A DNA stretch of 33,317 nt from the NCBI GenBank assembly GCA_036523395.1, contig DATDEH010000043.1, positions 1 through 33,317 on the forward strand, written 5' to 3'. The notes under the pieces are model-generated. The model did not search any database. It was not told the DNA's origin and saw nothing but the letters and a program-made list of their open reading frames with translations. Origin of the DNA: Candidatus Limnocylindria bacterium. GTDB lineage: Bacteria > Chloroflexota > Limnocylindria > P2-11E. This document shows positions 7,138 to 14,274 of the stretch, piece by piece. The position numbers and the translations under genes are program-made. The first letter of the stretch is position 1. Every line of letters begins with the position of its first letter.

Positions 7138-8501
7138 CCTTTCGTGTTCGCGTCGCGCTCCTCGCGGCCGGCGCGGTCGCGCTCGCCGCCGTCAGCGCCG
7201 CCGCGATCATGTACGTCGTCGTCCAGCAGCAGCTGACGACGCAGCTCGATGAGACGCTGAAGGATGCCGCTGCCGTGTCGCGTCAACCGCAGGGCGGGGG
7301 CGGCGGGCGTGGCGGCGGCCCACCTCGCTTTCCCGGCTCCCTCGGATCTCCGCTGTCCGGCCGCCCCGACATCCTTGCTCAGGTGATCGACACATCCGGC
7401 AGCGTGGGCCGGGTCGAGAACCAGCCTCTCACGGCACTCGTGACCGCCGACGCGCGTGCGGTCGCCGCTGGGACGAAGGCCGCGTACTTCTTCAACACCG
7501 AGATCGAGGGCTCGCACCTGCGCGTGTACGTCGCTCAGTTCACGGCACCCACGCAGTTCACGCCGGGCACGGCCATCGAGCTCTGGCGGCCGCTTGATGA
7601 GATCAATGGCGTGCTCGACGAGACGCGCCTTCGCCTGGCGATCGTCGCGATCGGCGCGGTCCTCCTCGCGGCCGTGCTCGGTGTCATCGTCTCGCAAGGG
7701 ACGCTGATGCCGGTCCGCCGGCTCACCGACGTCGTCGAAGAGGTCGGGCGCACGCGCGACCTGTCCCGGCGCGTCGAAGGTGAGAGTCCCGACGAGCTCG
7801 GCCGGCTCGCGGCAAGCTTCAACAGCATGCTCAGCGCGCTCGACATCTCACTGCGACAGCAGCGTCAGCTCGTCGCCGACGCTTCGCACGAACTGCGGAC
7901 GCCGCTCACCAGCCTGCGAACCAACCTCGAGCTGCTCGCGCGCGGGCAACCGACCGATCCTGTGGAGCGCCAGCAGGTGCTCGTCGAGCTCGTCGGTCAG
8001 ATCGAGCGCCTCTCGACGCTCGTCGGGGATCTCATCGATCTGGCGCGCGACGAAGAGGCGACCCTCCCGATCGAAGATGTTCGGCTCGACGAGGTCGTCG
8101 GCGAAGCGATCACCGATATGCGTGGCCGTTACCCGCAAGTGCGCTTCGACGCGGTCCTGGAAGCGACGACCGTGCGCGGAGTTCGTCCGCGCATCGCGCG
8201 TGCTGTGACGAATCTCCTCGACAACGCCGGCAAGTGGAGTCCTGCGAAGGGTGTGGTCGAGGTCACTGTCCAAGATGGCGAGGTGAGCGTTCGCGACCAC
8301 GGCCCCGGCGTCGCGCCCGAGGACGCCGCGCGCGTCTTCGACCGTTTCTGGCGGGCGAGCAACGCACGGTCTCTTCCGGGCTCCGGCCTCGGCTTGTCGA
8401 TCGTGAAGGACGTCGCCGAGTCCCACGGGGGCTCTGTGACGCTCGAGCAAGCGACCGGCGGCGGAGCGCGCTTCCGCCTGCGGCTCGCGACCGACTCCTA
8501 A
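7134..8501 (+). CDS. Sensor histidine kinase with Gly-rich extracytoplasmic domain
   Basis: A 455-aa membrane kinase paired with the regulator just upstream. TM1 spans about residues 8-30, an extracytoplasmic domain about 31-167, TM2 about 168-188, and a HAMP linker about 190-243 (MPVRRLTDVVEEVG). The dimerisation/phospho-acceptor helix has His252 in ADASHELRTPLTSLR. The ATPase domain has the N box (TNLLDNAGKW), G1 (VRDHGPGV), F box (VFDRFWR) and G2 (GSGLGLSIVK). The sensor domain begins with a Gly-rich stretch (residues 54-62, mostly Gly with Arg) followed by PPRFPGS, similar in style to the Gly-rich linker of the divergent secreted protein. The first helix is near-continuous with a signal anchor. 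The signal is unknown; the position suggests an envelope or redox cue. Confidence 0.95.
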   Translation: MTFRVRVALLAAGAVALAAVSAAAIMYVVVQQQLTTQLDETLKDAAAVSRQPQGGGGGRGGGPPRFPGSLGSPLSGRPDILAQVIDTSGSVGRVENQPLTALVTADARAVAAGTKAAYFFNTEIEGSHLRVYVAQFTAPTQFTPGTAIELWRPLDEINGVLDETRLRLAIVAIGAVLLAAVLGVIVSQGTLMPVRRLTDVVEEVGRTRDLSRRVEGESPDELGRLAASFNSMLSALDISLRQQRQLVADASHELRTPLTSLRTNLELLARGQPTDPVERQQVLVELVGQIERLSTLVGDLIDLARDEEATLPIEDVRLDEVVGEAITDMRGRYPQVRFDAVLEATTVRGVRPRIARAVTNLLDNAGKWSPAKGVVEVTVQDGEVSVRDHGPGVAPEDAARVFDRFWRASNARSLPGSGLGLSIVKDVAESHGGSVTLEQATGGGARFRLRLATDS

Positions 8502-8505
8502 GCGC

Positions 8506-8524
8506 TTCTCAAGCGGCTTTCATG
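8506..8524 (+). promoter_or_regulatory. Direct-repeat box for the adjacent response regulator (site 3)
   Basis: TTCTCA (8506-8511), five bases, then CTTTCATG (8517-8524). The half-sites start 11 bp apart, and the second half is identical to that of the site at 6391-6409. It lies 34-52 bp upstream of ATG 8558. AAGCG also repeats at 11 bp (8500 and 8511). Confidence 0.55.
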
Positions 8525-8557
8525 CTCACGCAGCCCGCGGATGTTCCTCTTATCCGC

Positions 8558-8836
8558 ATGACAGACCGACCCCGCCGCGCCAGACCGCTCATCGGATCCA
8601 CTCTCATGCTCCGCACGCTCGCCGCCGCGATCACCCTTACCAGCTTCGGCGGCATGACGATCTTCGCGAGCGAGAACCTACACGCGGCGAACGCGCCGCT
8701 CCAGCCCGCGGCTGTCGCGACCGCGACACCGGTGCCGACGACCGCGCCGCGGACGGTGACGGCCGGACGCACGACGACGCGGCGCTCGGTCACGAGCACG
8801 AGCACCGCGCCACTCACACGCACCAAGCAGTCCTGA
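8558..8836 (+). CDS. Small exported or membrane-anchored Thr/Arg-rich protein
   Basis: No family recognised. From ATG 8558 the product is 92 aa: a basic N-terminus (TDRPRRARP), one hydrophobic helix about residues 12-36 ending near IFASENLHAA, then a Thr/Pro/Ala-rich tail rich in TRT and TST stretches. This is the profile of a single-span or cleaved exported protein with a disordered, possibly glycosylated tail. It follows the kinase by 56 bp, has a regulator-type repeat box upstream, and is 7 bp from the haem membrane protein gene, so it is probably co-transcribed with that gene. ATG 8522 is an alternative start, but it would lie inside the regulator box. Existence as a gene is likely but not certain. 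Confidence 0.6.
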   Translation: MTDRPRRARPLIGSTLMLRTLAAAITLTSFGGMTIFASENLHAANAPLQPAAVATATPVPTTAPRTVTAGRTTTRRSVTSTSTAPLTRTKQS

Positions 8837-8843
8837 CCGCCCA

Positions 8844-9383
8844 GTGAACCTCAGCACGGATCTCATCTGGATCGTTGCGCGCTCGACCGGCACGGCGTCG
8901 CTCGTCGCGCTCACGCTCTCGGTGCTGACCGGCATCGCGCTGCGCACCGGGACGTTCGCGTGGCTCTCGCATAACCGTGGCGTGCGCGTGGTGCACGGCT
9001 TCCTCACCGTTCTCTGGATCCCGCTCGGTCTCGCGCACGTCATCGCACTCCTGTTCGACCGTTATGCGCAGATCGGACTGGTCGATCTCGTGGTCCCATT
9101 CGGCGTCTCGTACGGGCGAGTCGCGATCGGACTCGGCACGATCTCCATGCAGCTCATCCTCGTCGTGCTCGTCTCCACCTGGCTGCGGTCGTCGCTGACC
9201 AACGGGCAGTGGCAGTGGTTCCACCGCCTCTCGTACGTCGCATTCTTGGCCGCATTCGCGCACGGCGTGATGTCCGGGACCGATCTCGCGAACCCGGTCG
9301 TCGCCGCGCTGGCCTGGATCGCGGCCGCCGCGGTCGCGCTCGTCGCGCTCCGTCGCGTGACACGCATCCGCAGCACGGCCTAA
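8844..9383 (+). CDS. Ferric-reductase-like transmembrane haem protein
   Basis: A 179-aa integral membrane protein with about five or six helices. It fits the ferric reductase-like/YedZ (MsrQ) superfamily: paired histidines His51 (RVVHGFLT) and His65 (GLAHVIAL) on one helix pair, and His127 (WFHRLSY) and His140 (FAHGVMSG) on another. These can hold one or two b haems and carry electrons across the membrane. There is no FAD or NAD(P)H domain, so it needs a partner. GTG 8844 lies 7 bp after the small exported protein. Downstream, 35 bp away, starts a molybdenum hydroxylase that also lacks a flavin subunit. The electron donor and acceptor are unknown. Confidence 0.82.
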   Translation: MNLSTDLIWIVARSTGTASLVALTLSVLTGIALRTGTFAWLSHNRGVRVVHGFLTVLWIPLGLAHVIALLFDRYAQIGLVDLVVPFGVSYGRVAIGLGTISMQLILVVLVSTWLRSSLTNGQWQWFHRLSYVAFLAAFAHGVMSGTDLANPVVAALAWIAAAAVALVALRRVTRIRSTA

Positions 9384-9404
9384 GCGCCGGCGCCACCGCG
9401 TGAG

Positions 9405-9410
9405 TACGCT
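9405..9410 (+). promoter_or_regulatory. -10 box TACGCT upstream of the Mo-hydroxylase operon
   Basis: TACGCT ends 8 nt before ATG 9419 (and 2 nt before GTG 9413), in the short gap after the haem protein gene. It fits a leaderless start for the small-subunit gene. Confidence 0.45.
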
Positions 9411-9418
9411 GGGTGGGC

Positions 9419-9913
9419 ATGCGGCTCGTTCTCAACATCAACGGCGCGACACACCAGGTGGACCCACCGCCGAGCGCTTCGCTCCTCAGCGTGCTGCGGG
9501 ATGACCTCGGACTGACCGGTACGCGCTTCGGGTGCGGGAGCGGCCAGTGCGGAGCGTGCTACGTGATCGCGGACGGCAGAGCCGTTGCGTCGTGCCTCAT
9601 GCCCGCTCGGCAGGCGGCCGAACGCGAGATCACCACGATCGAGGGACTTGCCCGGGGCGACGGGCTTCATCCGGTGCAGGAGGCCTTCATCGCCGAGGAC
9701 GCGATGCAGTGCGGCTACTGCACCAGCGGGATGATCATCTCGGCCGCGGCTCTCCTCGCGCGCGACGCAGCGCCCGACGAGGCCGCGATCCGCGACGCGC
9801 TTTCCGGCAACCTCTGCCGCTGCGGCGTGTACGGCCGCGCCATTAGAGCGGTCAAACGGGCAGCGGATAGCAGGGGGGTTGCAGGGGGTTCTCCCCCTGC
9901 GATGAACAAATGA
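9419..9913 (+). CDS. Molybdenum hydroxylase small subunit, two [2Fe-2S] clusters
   Basis: A 164-aa iron-sulfur subunit of the xanthine dehydrogenase/isoquinoline oxidoreductase family (IorA/CoxS type). The N-terminal plant-ferredoxin-like cluster is held by Cys39, Cys44, Cys47 and Cys59. The second, helical cluster is held by Cys98, Cys101, Cys133 and Cys135 (QCGYCTSG and LCRCGVYG). It passes electrons from the Mo cofactor in the large subunit. ATG 9419 gives the family N-terminus; GTG 9413 is possible. The family usually ends soon after the RAIRAVKRAA block. Here about 15 extra residues (from DSRGV to the end) are encoded by a GC-rich stretch containing a perfect 8-bp hairpin. The stop overlaps the large-subunit ATG by 4 bp. 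Confidence 0.94.
   Translation: MRLVLNINGATHQVDPPPSASLLSVLRDDLGLTGTRFGCGSGQCGACYVIADGRAVASCLMPARQAAEREITTIEGLARGDGLHPVQEAFIAEDAMQCGYCTSGMIISAAALLARDAAPDEAAIRDALSGNLCRCGVYGRAIRAVKRAADSRGVAGGSPPAMNK
9881..9900 (+). repeat. REP-like hairpin at the small/large subunit junction
   Basis: GCAGGGGG (9881-9888) and CCCCCTGC (9893-9900) form a perfect 8-bp stem with TTCT loop, inside the extra 3' codons of the small-subunit gene and 9 nt before the large-subunit ATG. No ribosome site is seen upstream of that ATG, so the hairpin could shape coupling or mRNA processing between the cistrons. Confidence 0.6.
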
Positions 9914-11886
9914 ACTTGGAGGAGCGCATCCGCGTCGAGCCCGACGGATCGCTGACCGCGTTCTCCGGCAAGATCGAGTTCGGCCAGGGGATCCGGACCG
10001 CGTTCGCGCAGCTCGTCGCGAACGAGCTCGACGTGCCGGTGGAGCGCGTGCGCGTCGTGCTCGGCGACACCGACGAGGTGCCGTTCGACTTCGGCACGTT
10101 CGGAAGCAACTCCATCGCACAGGAGGCGCCCGCGCTCCGCCGCGCTGCGGCCTTCGCGCGCAGGACGCTGATCGATCGCGCGGCGGCCCGCCTCGGCGTT
10201 CCCGCGAGGCAGCTCGACACGCAGGACGGCACGGTCGGAGATGGCGACGGCAAGCGGGTGAGCTACGCGGACCTCGTCCATGGTGCGCCGCTCACCGGCA
10301 CTATCCCCGACGACGAGCCGCTGCTGCCGCGAGATCGCTGGCGGCACATCGGCACGCCGCTCGCGCGCGTCGAGGCGCGCGACATCGTGACCGGACGCGC
10401 GCGATACACCGCCGATGTCCGGCCCCTTGGCCTCGCGCGTGGGGCGATCGCTCGACCTCCCGTGCGCGGAGCACGCGCGACCCGCGTCGACGATCGCGCC
10501 GCGAGAGCGATGCCAGGGGTGATTGCCGTGGTGCACGACGGCGACGTCGTCGGCGTCGTAGCGGAGCGGGAGGAACAGGCCCGTGCCGCGGCCGACGCGC
10601 TCGACATCGACTGGGACACGCCGAAGGTCGACGCATCGAGCACGCAGGTCGTCCCGCTGCGGGAGGACGCGGGCATCGACGCCGCGCTCGCGTCGGCCGC
10701 ACTGTCACGCTCCGCGACGTACACGCTGCCCTCGATCGCGAGCGCGTCGATCGGCCCGAGCGCCGCGCTCGTCGACGTCCGTGCAGACAGCGCGACGGTC
10801 TACGCGGGCACGCATCGTCCGTTCGGGCTGCGCGACACGGTCGCGGATCGCGTGGGCCTGCCGCGCGACCGCGTGCGCGTGCAGGCGCAGATGTCGAGCG
10901 GCACGTACGGCCGTAGCAGCGCGCCCGACGTATCGATCGAAGCGGCGGTCCTGTCGAAGCACAGCCGCCGTCCGGTGCTCGTGCAGTGGACGCGCGCCGA
11001 GGAGTTCGCGTACTCCCCCAACCGGCCCGAGGCGGTCCTCGAGGTCGCGGCCGGCCTCGACGCAGAGGGTCGGATCGCCGCGTGGCGATACGACGAGCAC
11101 ACCAACGTCCACACCGCCGCCGGGCCGGATCCGCGCGTCGCGGCGATGACCTCCGGCCGGAACGCCGTCCCGCCCTACCGCATCCCCCACGCGAACGTCG
11201 TGCTGCATGTCGAACCCACGCCACTCCGCACCGCGAACTTCCGATCCCTCGCCGCGGCGGAGAACGTCTTCGCGATCGAGTCGTTCGTCGACGAGCTCGC
11301 GCACGCGTCGGGCCAGGACTCGCTCGCATTCCGCCTTCGTCACATCGATGATCCCCGGCTACGACGAGTGATCGAGCGCGTCGCCGCGGTGAGCGACTTC
11401 GGCGAGAAGCTGCCCGAGCGTCGCGGGCGCGGTCTCGCGTGCACCGAGTACCACGGGACCTACGTCGCGCAGGTCGCCGAGGTCGAAGTGTCCACGAGCG
11501 GCGCGGTCCGCCTGCTGCGCGTCTGGTGCGTCATCGACCCCGGCCTGGTCGTGAACCCCGACGGCGTGCGCAATCAGACCGAGGGCGGGATCCAGCAATC
11601 CGCATCGTGGACGCTGATCGAGGAGCTCCGCCACAAAGGCGGCCGCGTCGCCACGACTTCGTGGGACACCTATCCGATCGCGACCTTCCGCGACGCACCA
11701 GAGGCGATCGAGGTGCTCGTCGAGGGCGACGCGAGCGCGCCATCGACCGGCGTCGGTGAGCCGGGCGCTGTGCCGACGGCCGCTGCGATCGCGAACGCCG
11801 TTTTCGCGGCGTGCGGCGCGCGGGTGCGCGACGTGCCACTCACGCGGGAGCGCGTGCGGAAGGCGACTGGGACCGAAGCGCGATGA
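9910..11886 (+). CDS. Molybdopterin-binding large subunit, isoquinoline oxidoreductase (IorB)-like
   Basis: A 658-aa catalytic subunit of the xanthine oxidase family. It opens directly with an Mo-binding segment (PDGSLTAFSGKIEFGQGIRT, with GQG near the cofactor), as in IorB-type proteins, where this block precedes the first aldehyde-oxidase-like domain (about 140-250, YTADVRPLGLARGA). More Mo-binding blocks follow (MSSGTYGRSSAPD, NFRSLAAAENVFAIESF). The catalytic base is Glu617 in GVGEPGAVP. No FAD subunit lies beside it, consistent with the two-subunit IorAB arrangement that hands electrons to another carrier. IorB relatives are usually over 700 aa and often begin with a Tat signal; this one is shorter and has none visible, so it is probably cytoplasmic. 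Substrate unknown: aldehydes and N-heterocycles are typical. Confidence 0.88.
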   Translation: MNLEERIRVEPDGSLTAFSGKIEFGQGIRTAFAQLVANELDVPVERVRVVLGDTDEVPFDFGTFGSNSIAQEAPALRRAAAFARRTLIDRAAARLGVPARQLDTQDGTVGDGDGKRVSYADLVHGAPLTGTIPDDEPLLPRDRWRHIGTPLARVEARDIVTGRARYTADVRPLGLARGAIARPPVRGARATRVDDRAARAMPGVIAVVHDGDVVGVVAEREEQARAAADALDIDWDTPKVDASSTQVVPLREDAGIDAALASAALSRSATYTLPSIASASIGPSAALVDVRADSATVYAGTHRPFGLRDTVADRVGLPRDRVRVQAQMSSGTYGRSSAPDVSIEAAVLSKHSRRPVLVQWTRAEEFAYSPNRPEAVLEVAAGLDAEGRIAAWRYDEHTNVHTAAGPDPRVAAMTSGRNAVPPYRIPHANVVLHVEPTPLRTANFRSLAAAENVFAIESFVDELAHASGQDSLAFRLRHIDDPRLRRVIERVAAVSDFGEKLPERRGRGLACTEYHGTYVAQVAEVEVSTSGAVRLLRVWCVIDPGLVVNPDGVRNQTEGGIQQSASWTLIEELRHKGGRVATTSWDTYPIATFRDAPEAIEVLVEGDASAPSTGVGEPGAVPTAAAIANAVFAACGARVRDVPLTRERVRKATGTEAR

Positions 11887-11911
11887 ACCGCCCGGGTGTA
11901 TTGGACCGGAG

Positions 11912-12133
11912 CTAGCTGATGCGACTCCGCACTTTGTGGCCTGCGAGGTAGAGGTTAGAGACGACGAGCGCGAGGACAAGCGCCAGCAGCAGCCATCCCG
12001 CATTCTGCTGCACCGCGTCGCCGCCGAATGATGCGACCAGCCAGGTGATCGCGAGCGCGGCGATGGCGCCGACTGCCAGCTGACCATCGTCGACGAGGAG
12101 TCCGTAGGCGCTCTCCCAGATCCCGCGAAGCAC
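11912..12133 (-). CDS. Small two-helix membrane protein
   Basis: No named family recognised. From GTG 12133 the product is 73 aa with a short amphipathic N-terminus (LRGIWESAYGLLVDDGQL), TM1 at about residues 19-36 and TM2 at about 46-63, ending in a basic KVRSR tail. The GTG begins one base after the stop of the COG4280-like gene upstream, so the two are surely co-translated, and the protein may be a subunit of that membrane protein. A frame open further upstream to 12316 overlaps the neighbour and is not used. Confidence 0.75.
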   Translation of the reverse strand: MLRGIWESAYGLLVDDGQLAVGAIAALAITWLVASFGGDAVQQNAGWLLLALVLALVVSNLYLAGHKVRSRIS

Positions 12134-12134
12134 G

Positions 12135-12902
12135 CTAGACGTTGCGTGCCTCGACACGGGCGCCGTCCGGGAGGAGCCCGCTGAGCATCCGCGCCGAGAG
12201 CCAGCTCGCCGCGAGGAAGGCCCCAAGCAGGAAGGGGATCGATGCGGCGTCGCCTGGCCAGTGGGCACCGACACCTTCACCGAACCAGAACACACCGAAG
12301 GCCGACAGCATGGCACCGACGCCGAACTTCATCCAGTTCTCGGGAACAGCGCTCAGCGGCCGTCGGAGTGCGGCGGCCAGAGCAGTAACGATGACCCCGG
12401 CAGCGATCGCTCCAACGATCGCGGCGTTCATCGCCGCAACGCCCTTCGCGCCGAAAGCGATGACGATGAACGCGACCTCGGTGCCCTCGAGGAGCACGGC
12501 CTTGTACGCGACGAGCGCGCCGACCCAGTCCCACTCCGTCTTCCGCAGACCCTGCGCTCGCAGCTCCGCGACCTCCCTGCGGTAGATCTCATCCTCGTCG
12601 TGGAGCGCCACGACGCCCGCAAAGCGGAGAACGGCCTTGCGCAGCCACCGCAGGCCAAAGAGCAGGAGCAGCGTGCCGACCAGACCAAGAAGCAGATGCT
12701 CCGGGACCACGGTGACCAGCGCCACGCCAAGCGTGATGACGATCAGCGCGAGCGTGAGCGCGGCGAGCAAGGTGCCGACGAGTGGAGCGCGCCAGCCGCG
12801 AGTGATGCCCACCGCAAGCACGATCGTCGTCGCCTCGACGAACTCGACCGCGCTCGCGATGAATGCCGGCGTTGCCGCGATGGTGAGCGTGACGAGATCC
12901 AC
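12135..12902 (-). CDS. COG4280-like multi-pass membrane protein with paired ExxE motifs
   Basis: A 255-aa integral membrane protein with about seven hydrophobic segments in two halves and a charged cytoplasmic loop (about residues 100-125, HDEDEIYRREVAELRAQG). Each half carries the same signature: Glu20-x-x-Glu23 in AVEFVEATTIVLAVG and Glu139-x-x-Glu142 in LLEGTEVAFIVIAFG. This inverted-repeat layout resembles the REGLE helices of FTR1 iron permeases and the acidic motifs of cation/H+ exchangers, so metal transport is a reasonable guess, but I know of no assigned function. GTG 12902 has AAGGGG with 8-nt spacing. It sits between gabT (31 bp upstream) and the small membrane protein (1 bp downstream), all on one strand. 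Confidence 0.8.
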   Translation of the reverse strand: MDLVTLTIAATPAFIASAVEFVEATTIVLAVGITRGWRAPLVGTLLAALTLALIVITLGVALVTVVPEHLLLGLVGTLLLLFGLRWLRKAVLRFAGVVALHDEDEIYRREVAELRAQGLRKTEWDWVGALVAYKAVLLEGTEVAFIVIAFGAKGVAAMNAAIVGAIAAGVIVTALAAALRRPLSAVPENWMKFGVGAMLSAFGVFWFGEGVGAHWPGDAASIPFLLGAFLAASWLSARMLSGLLPDGARVEARNV

Positions 12903-12933
12903 TATGGAAACCCCTTAGTAGAGCGGGCCGCGA

Positions 12934-14268
12934 TCAGCCAACAAGCGATCCCTCAAGGATGTCCAAACCTTCCTCGAGCTGTGCATCAGCGATCGTCAGC
13001 GGGACAAGCGTTCGAATGACGTTGCTGTAAAGACCCGCGCGCAGAAGAAGGAGGCCGCGTTCGCCCGCGCGCTTGATCGTCGACTCGACCAGCTCGGGTG
13101 CTGGCTTCTTGGTGTCGCGGTCGCGGACGAGCTCGATCGCCTGCATCGCGCCGATGCCGCGCACATCCCCGACGCTCGCGGCACGAGCCGCGATGGCGTC
13201 GAATCGCCGGCGCAGCGTGACGCCGATGGCCGCGGCACGTGCCGCGAGTCCGTCGCGCTCGATGATCTCGATGGTCTTCAGCGCCGCAGCACACGCGATG
13301 GGATGACCGCCGAAGGTGCTCCCGAACGAGGCAGACGGCATCGCGTCAAACAGCTCCGCTCGTCCGGTGACAGCGCCGATAGGGAAACCAGCGCCGAGCG
13401 ACTTGGACGTGACGACGAGGTCGGGGGTCACGCCGGCGTGCTCGATCGCGAACATGCGACCGGTCCGCGCCATACCGGTCTGGATCTCGTCGACGATGAA
13501 GACGATGTCGTGGCGTCGGCAGATCGCCGAGATCCGCTTGAGGAAGCGCGCCGGCGGCACGACGAAGCCTCCCTCGCCCTGGATCGGCTCGAGGATGACC
13601 GCGGCGACGTGCTCGGGCGAGAGGTTCGTCTCGAGAGCCTGCTCGAAGAGGCGGACGTGTAGCTCGGCCAGCTCCTCTTCGCCGACGTTCGCGATCGGGC
13701 GATATGGATACGGATACGGAAGGTGCGCGATGTTCGGCGACGTGGAACGCATGAATGGCATCCGTGAGCTCTTCGTTTTTCCCGTCGCTGTCATGGCCGT
13801 ATAGGTCCGGCCGTGGAACGAGTTCTGGAACGCGACGATCCACTCGCGGCCCGTGGCAACGCGCGCGATCTTGATCGCGTTCTCGACGGCCTCCGCTCCG
13901 CTGTTGGCGAAGATGCTCTTCGTCGCGACCGTCGAGCCTTCGGCGCGCGGATAGATGCGATCGAGCTCCTGAGCGAGGCGCACGTACGGCTCGTATGTGA
14001 CGACTTGGGCGGCCACATGGGCATACCGATCGAGCTGAGCGCGGACCGCCGCGACGATCTCGGGATGCTGGTGCCCCAGATTCAGCGCGCCGATCCCGGC
14101 GACGAAGTCGATGTACCGCTTGCCTTCTGGGTCGAAGACCTCCGCTCCCTGGGCCGATGCGACCACGACGGAGGTCCCGACGTGGAGGCCTCGCGGGACG
14201 AAGCGGTCACGAAGATCGCGGACCTCGGCGCTGCTGAGCTCGGCGCGCTGCCGGGTTACTGTGGCCAT
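12934..14268 (-). CDS. gabT: 4-aminobutyrate-type aminotransferase (class III, PLP)
   Basis: A 444-aa class III PLP aminotransferase, most like GabT, which moves the amino group of GABA or a similar omega-amino acid to 2-oxoglutarate. Visible: FVAGIGALNLGHQHP, the phosphate loop NSGAEAVENAIKIAR, FHGRTYTAMT, EPIQGEGGF, the ring-stacking Asp260 with Glu261 in FIVDEIQTG, and the PLP Lys289 in VVTSKSLGAGFPIG. Length is normal for the family. ATG 14268 is the only reasonable start; a longer open frame to 15012 runs through the divergent gene. The start codon is only 6 bp from that of the MFS transporter. Related enzymes use beta-alanine, putrescine or taurine, so the exact substrate is open. Confidence 0.9.
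   Translation of the reverse strand: MATVTRQRAELSSAEVRDLRDRFVPRGLHVGTSVVVASAQGAEVFDPEGKRYIDFVAGIGALNLGHQHPEIVAAVRAQLDRYAHVAAQVVTYEPYVRLAQELDRIYPRAEGSTVATKSIFANSGAEAVENAIKIARVATGREWIVAFQNSFHGRTYTAMTATGKTKSSRMPFMRSTSPNIAHLPYPYPYRPIANVGEEELAELHVRLFEQALETNLSPEHVAAVILEPIQGEGGFVVPPARFLKRISAICRRHDIVFIVDEIQTGMARTGRMFAIEHAGVTPDLVVTSKSLGAGFPIGAVTGRAELFDAMPSASFGSTFGGHPIACAAALKTIEIIERDGLAARAAAIGVTLRRRFDAIAARAASVGDVRGIGAMQAIELVRDRDTKKPAPELVESTIKRAGERGLLLLRAGLYSNVIRTLVPLTIADAQLEEGLDILEGSLVG
14257..14262 (+). promoter_or_regulatory. -10-like TACTGT for the MFS gene, inside the gabT coding start
   Basis: TACTGT ends 12 nt before ATG 14275, giving a leader of roughly 5 nt. It lies inside codons 3-4 of the divergent gabT, because only 6 bp separate the two start codons. 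Confidence 0.35.
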
Positions 14269-14274
14269 TCTTTC

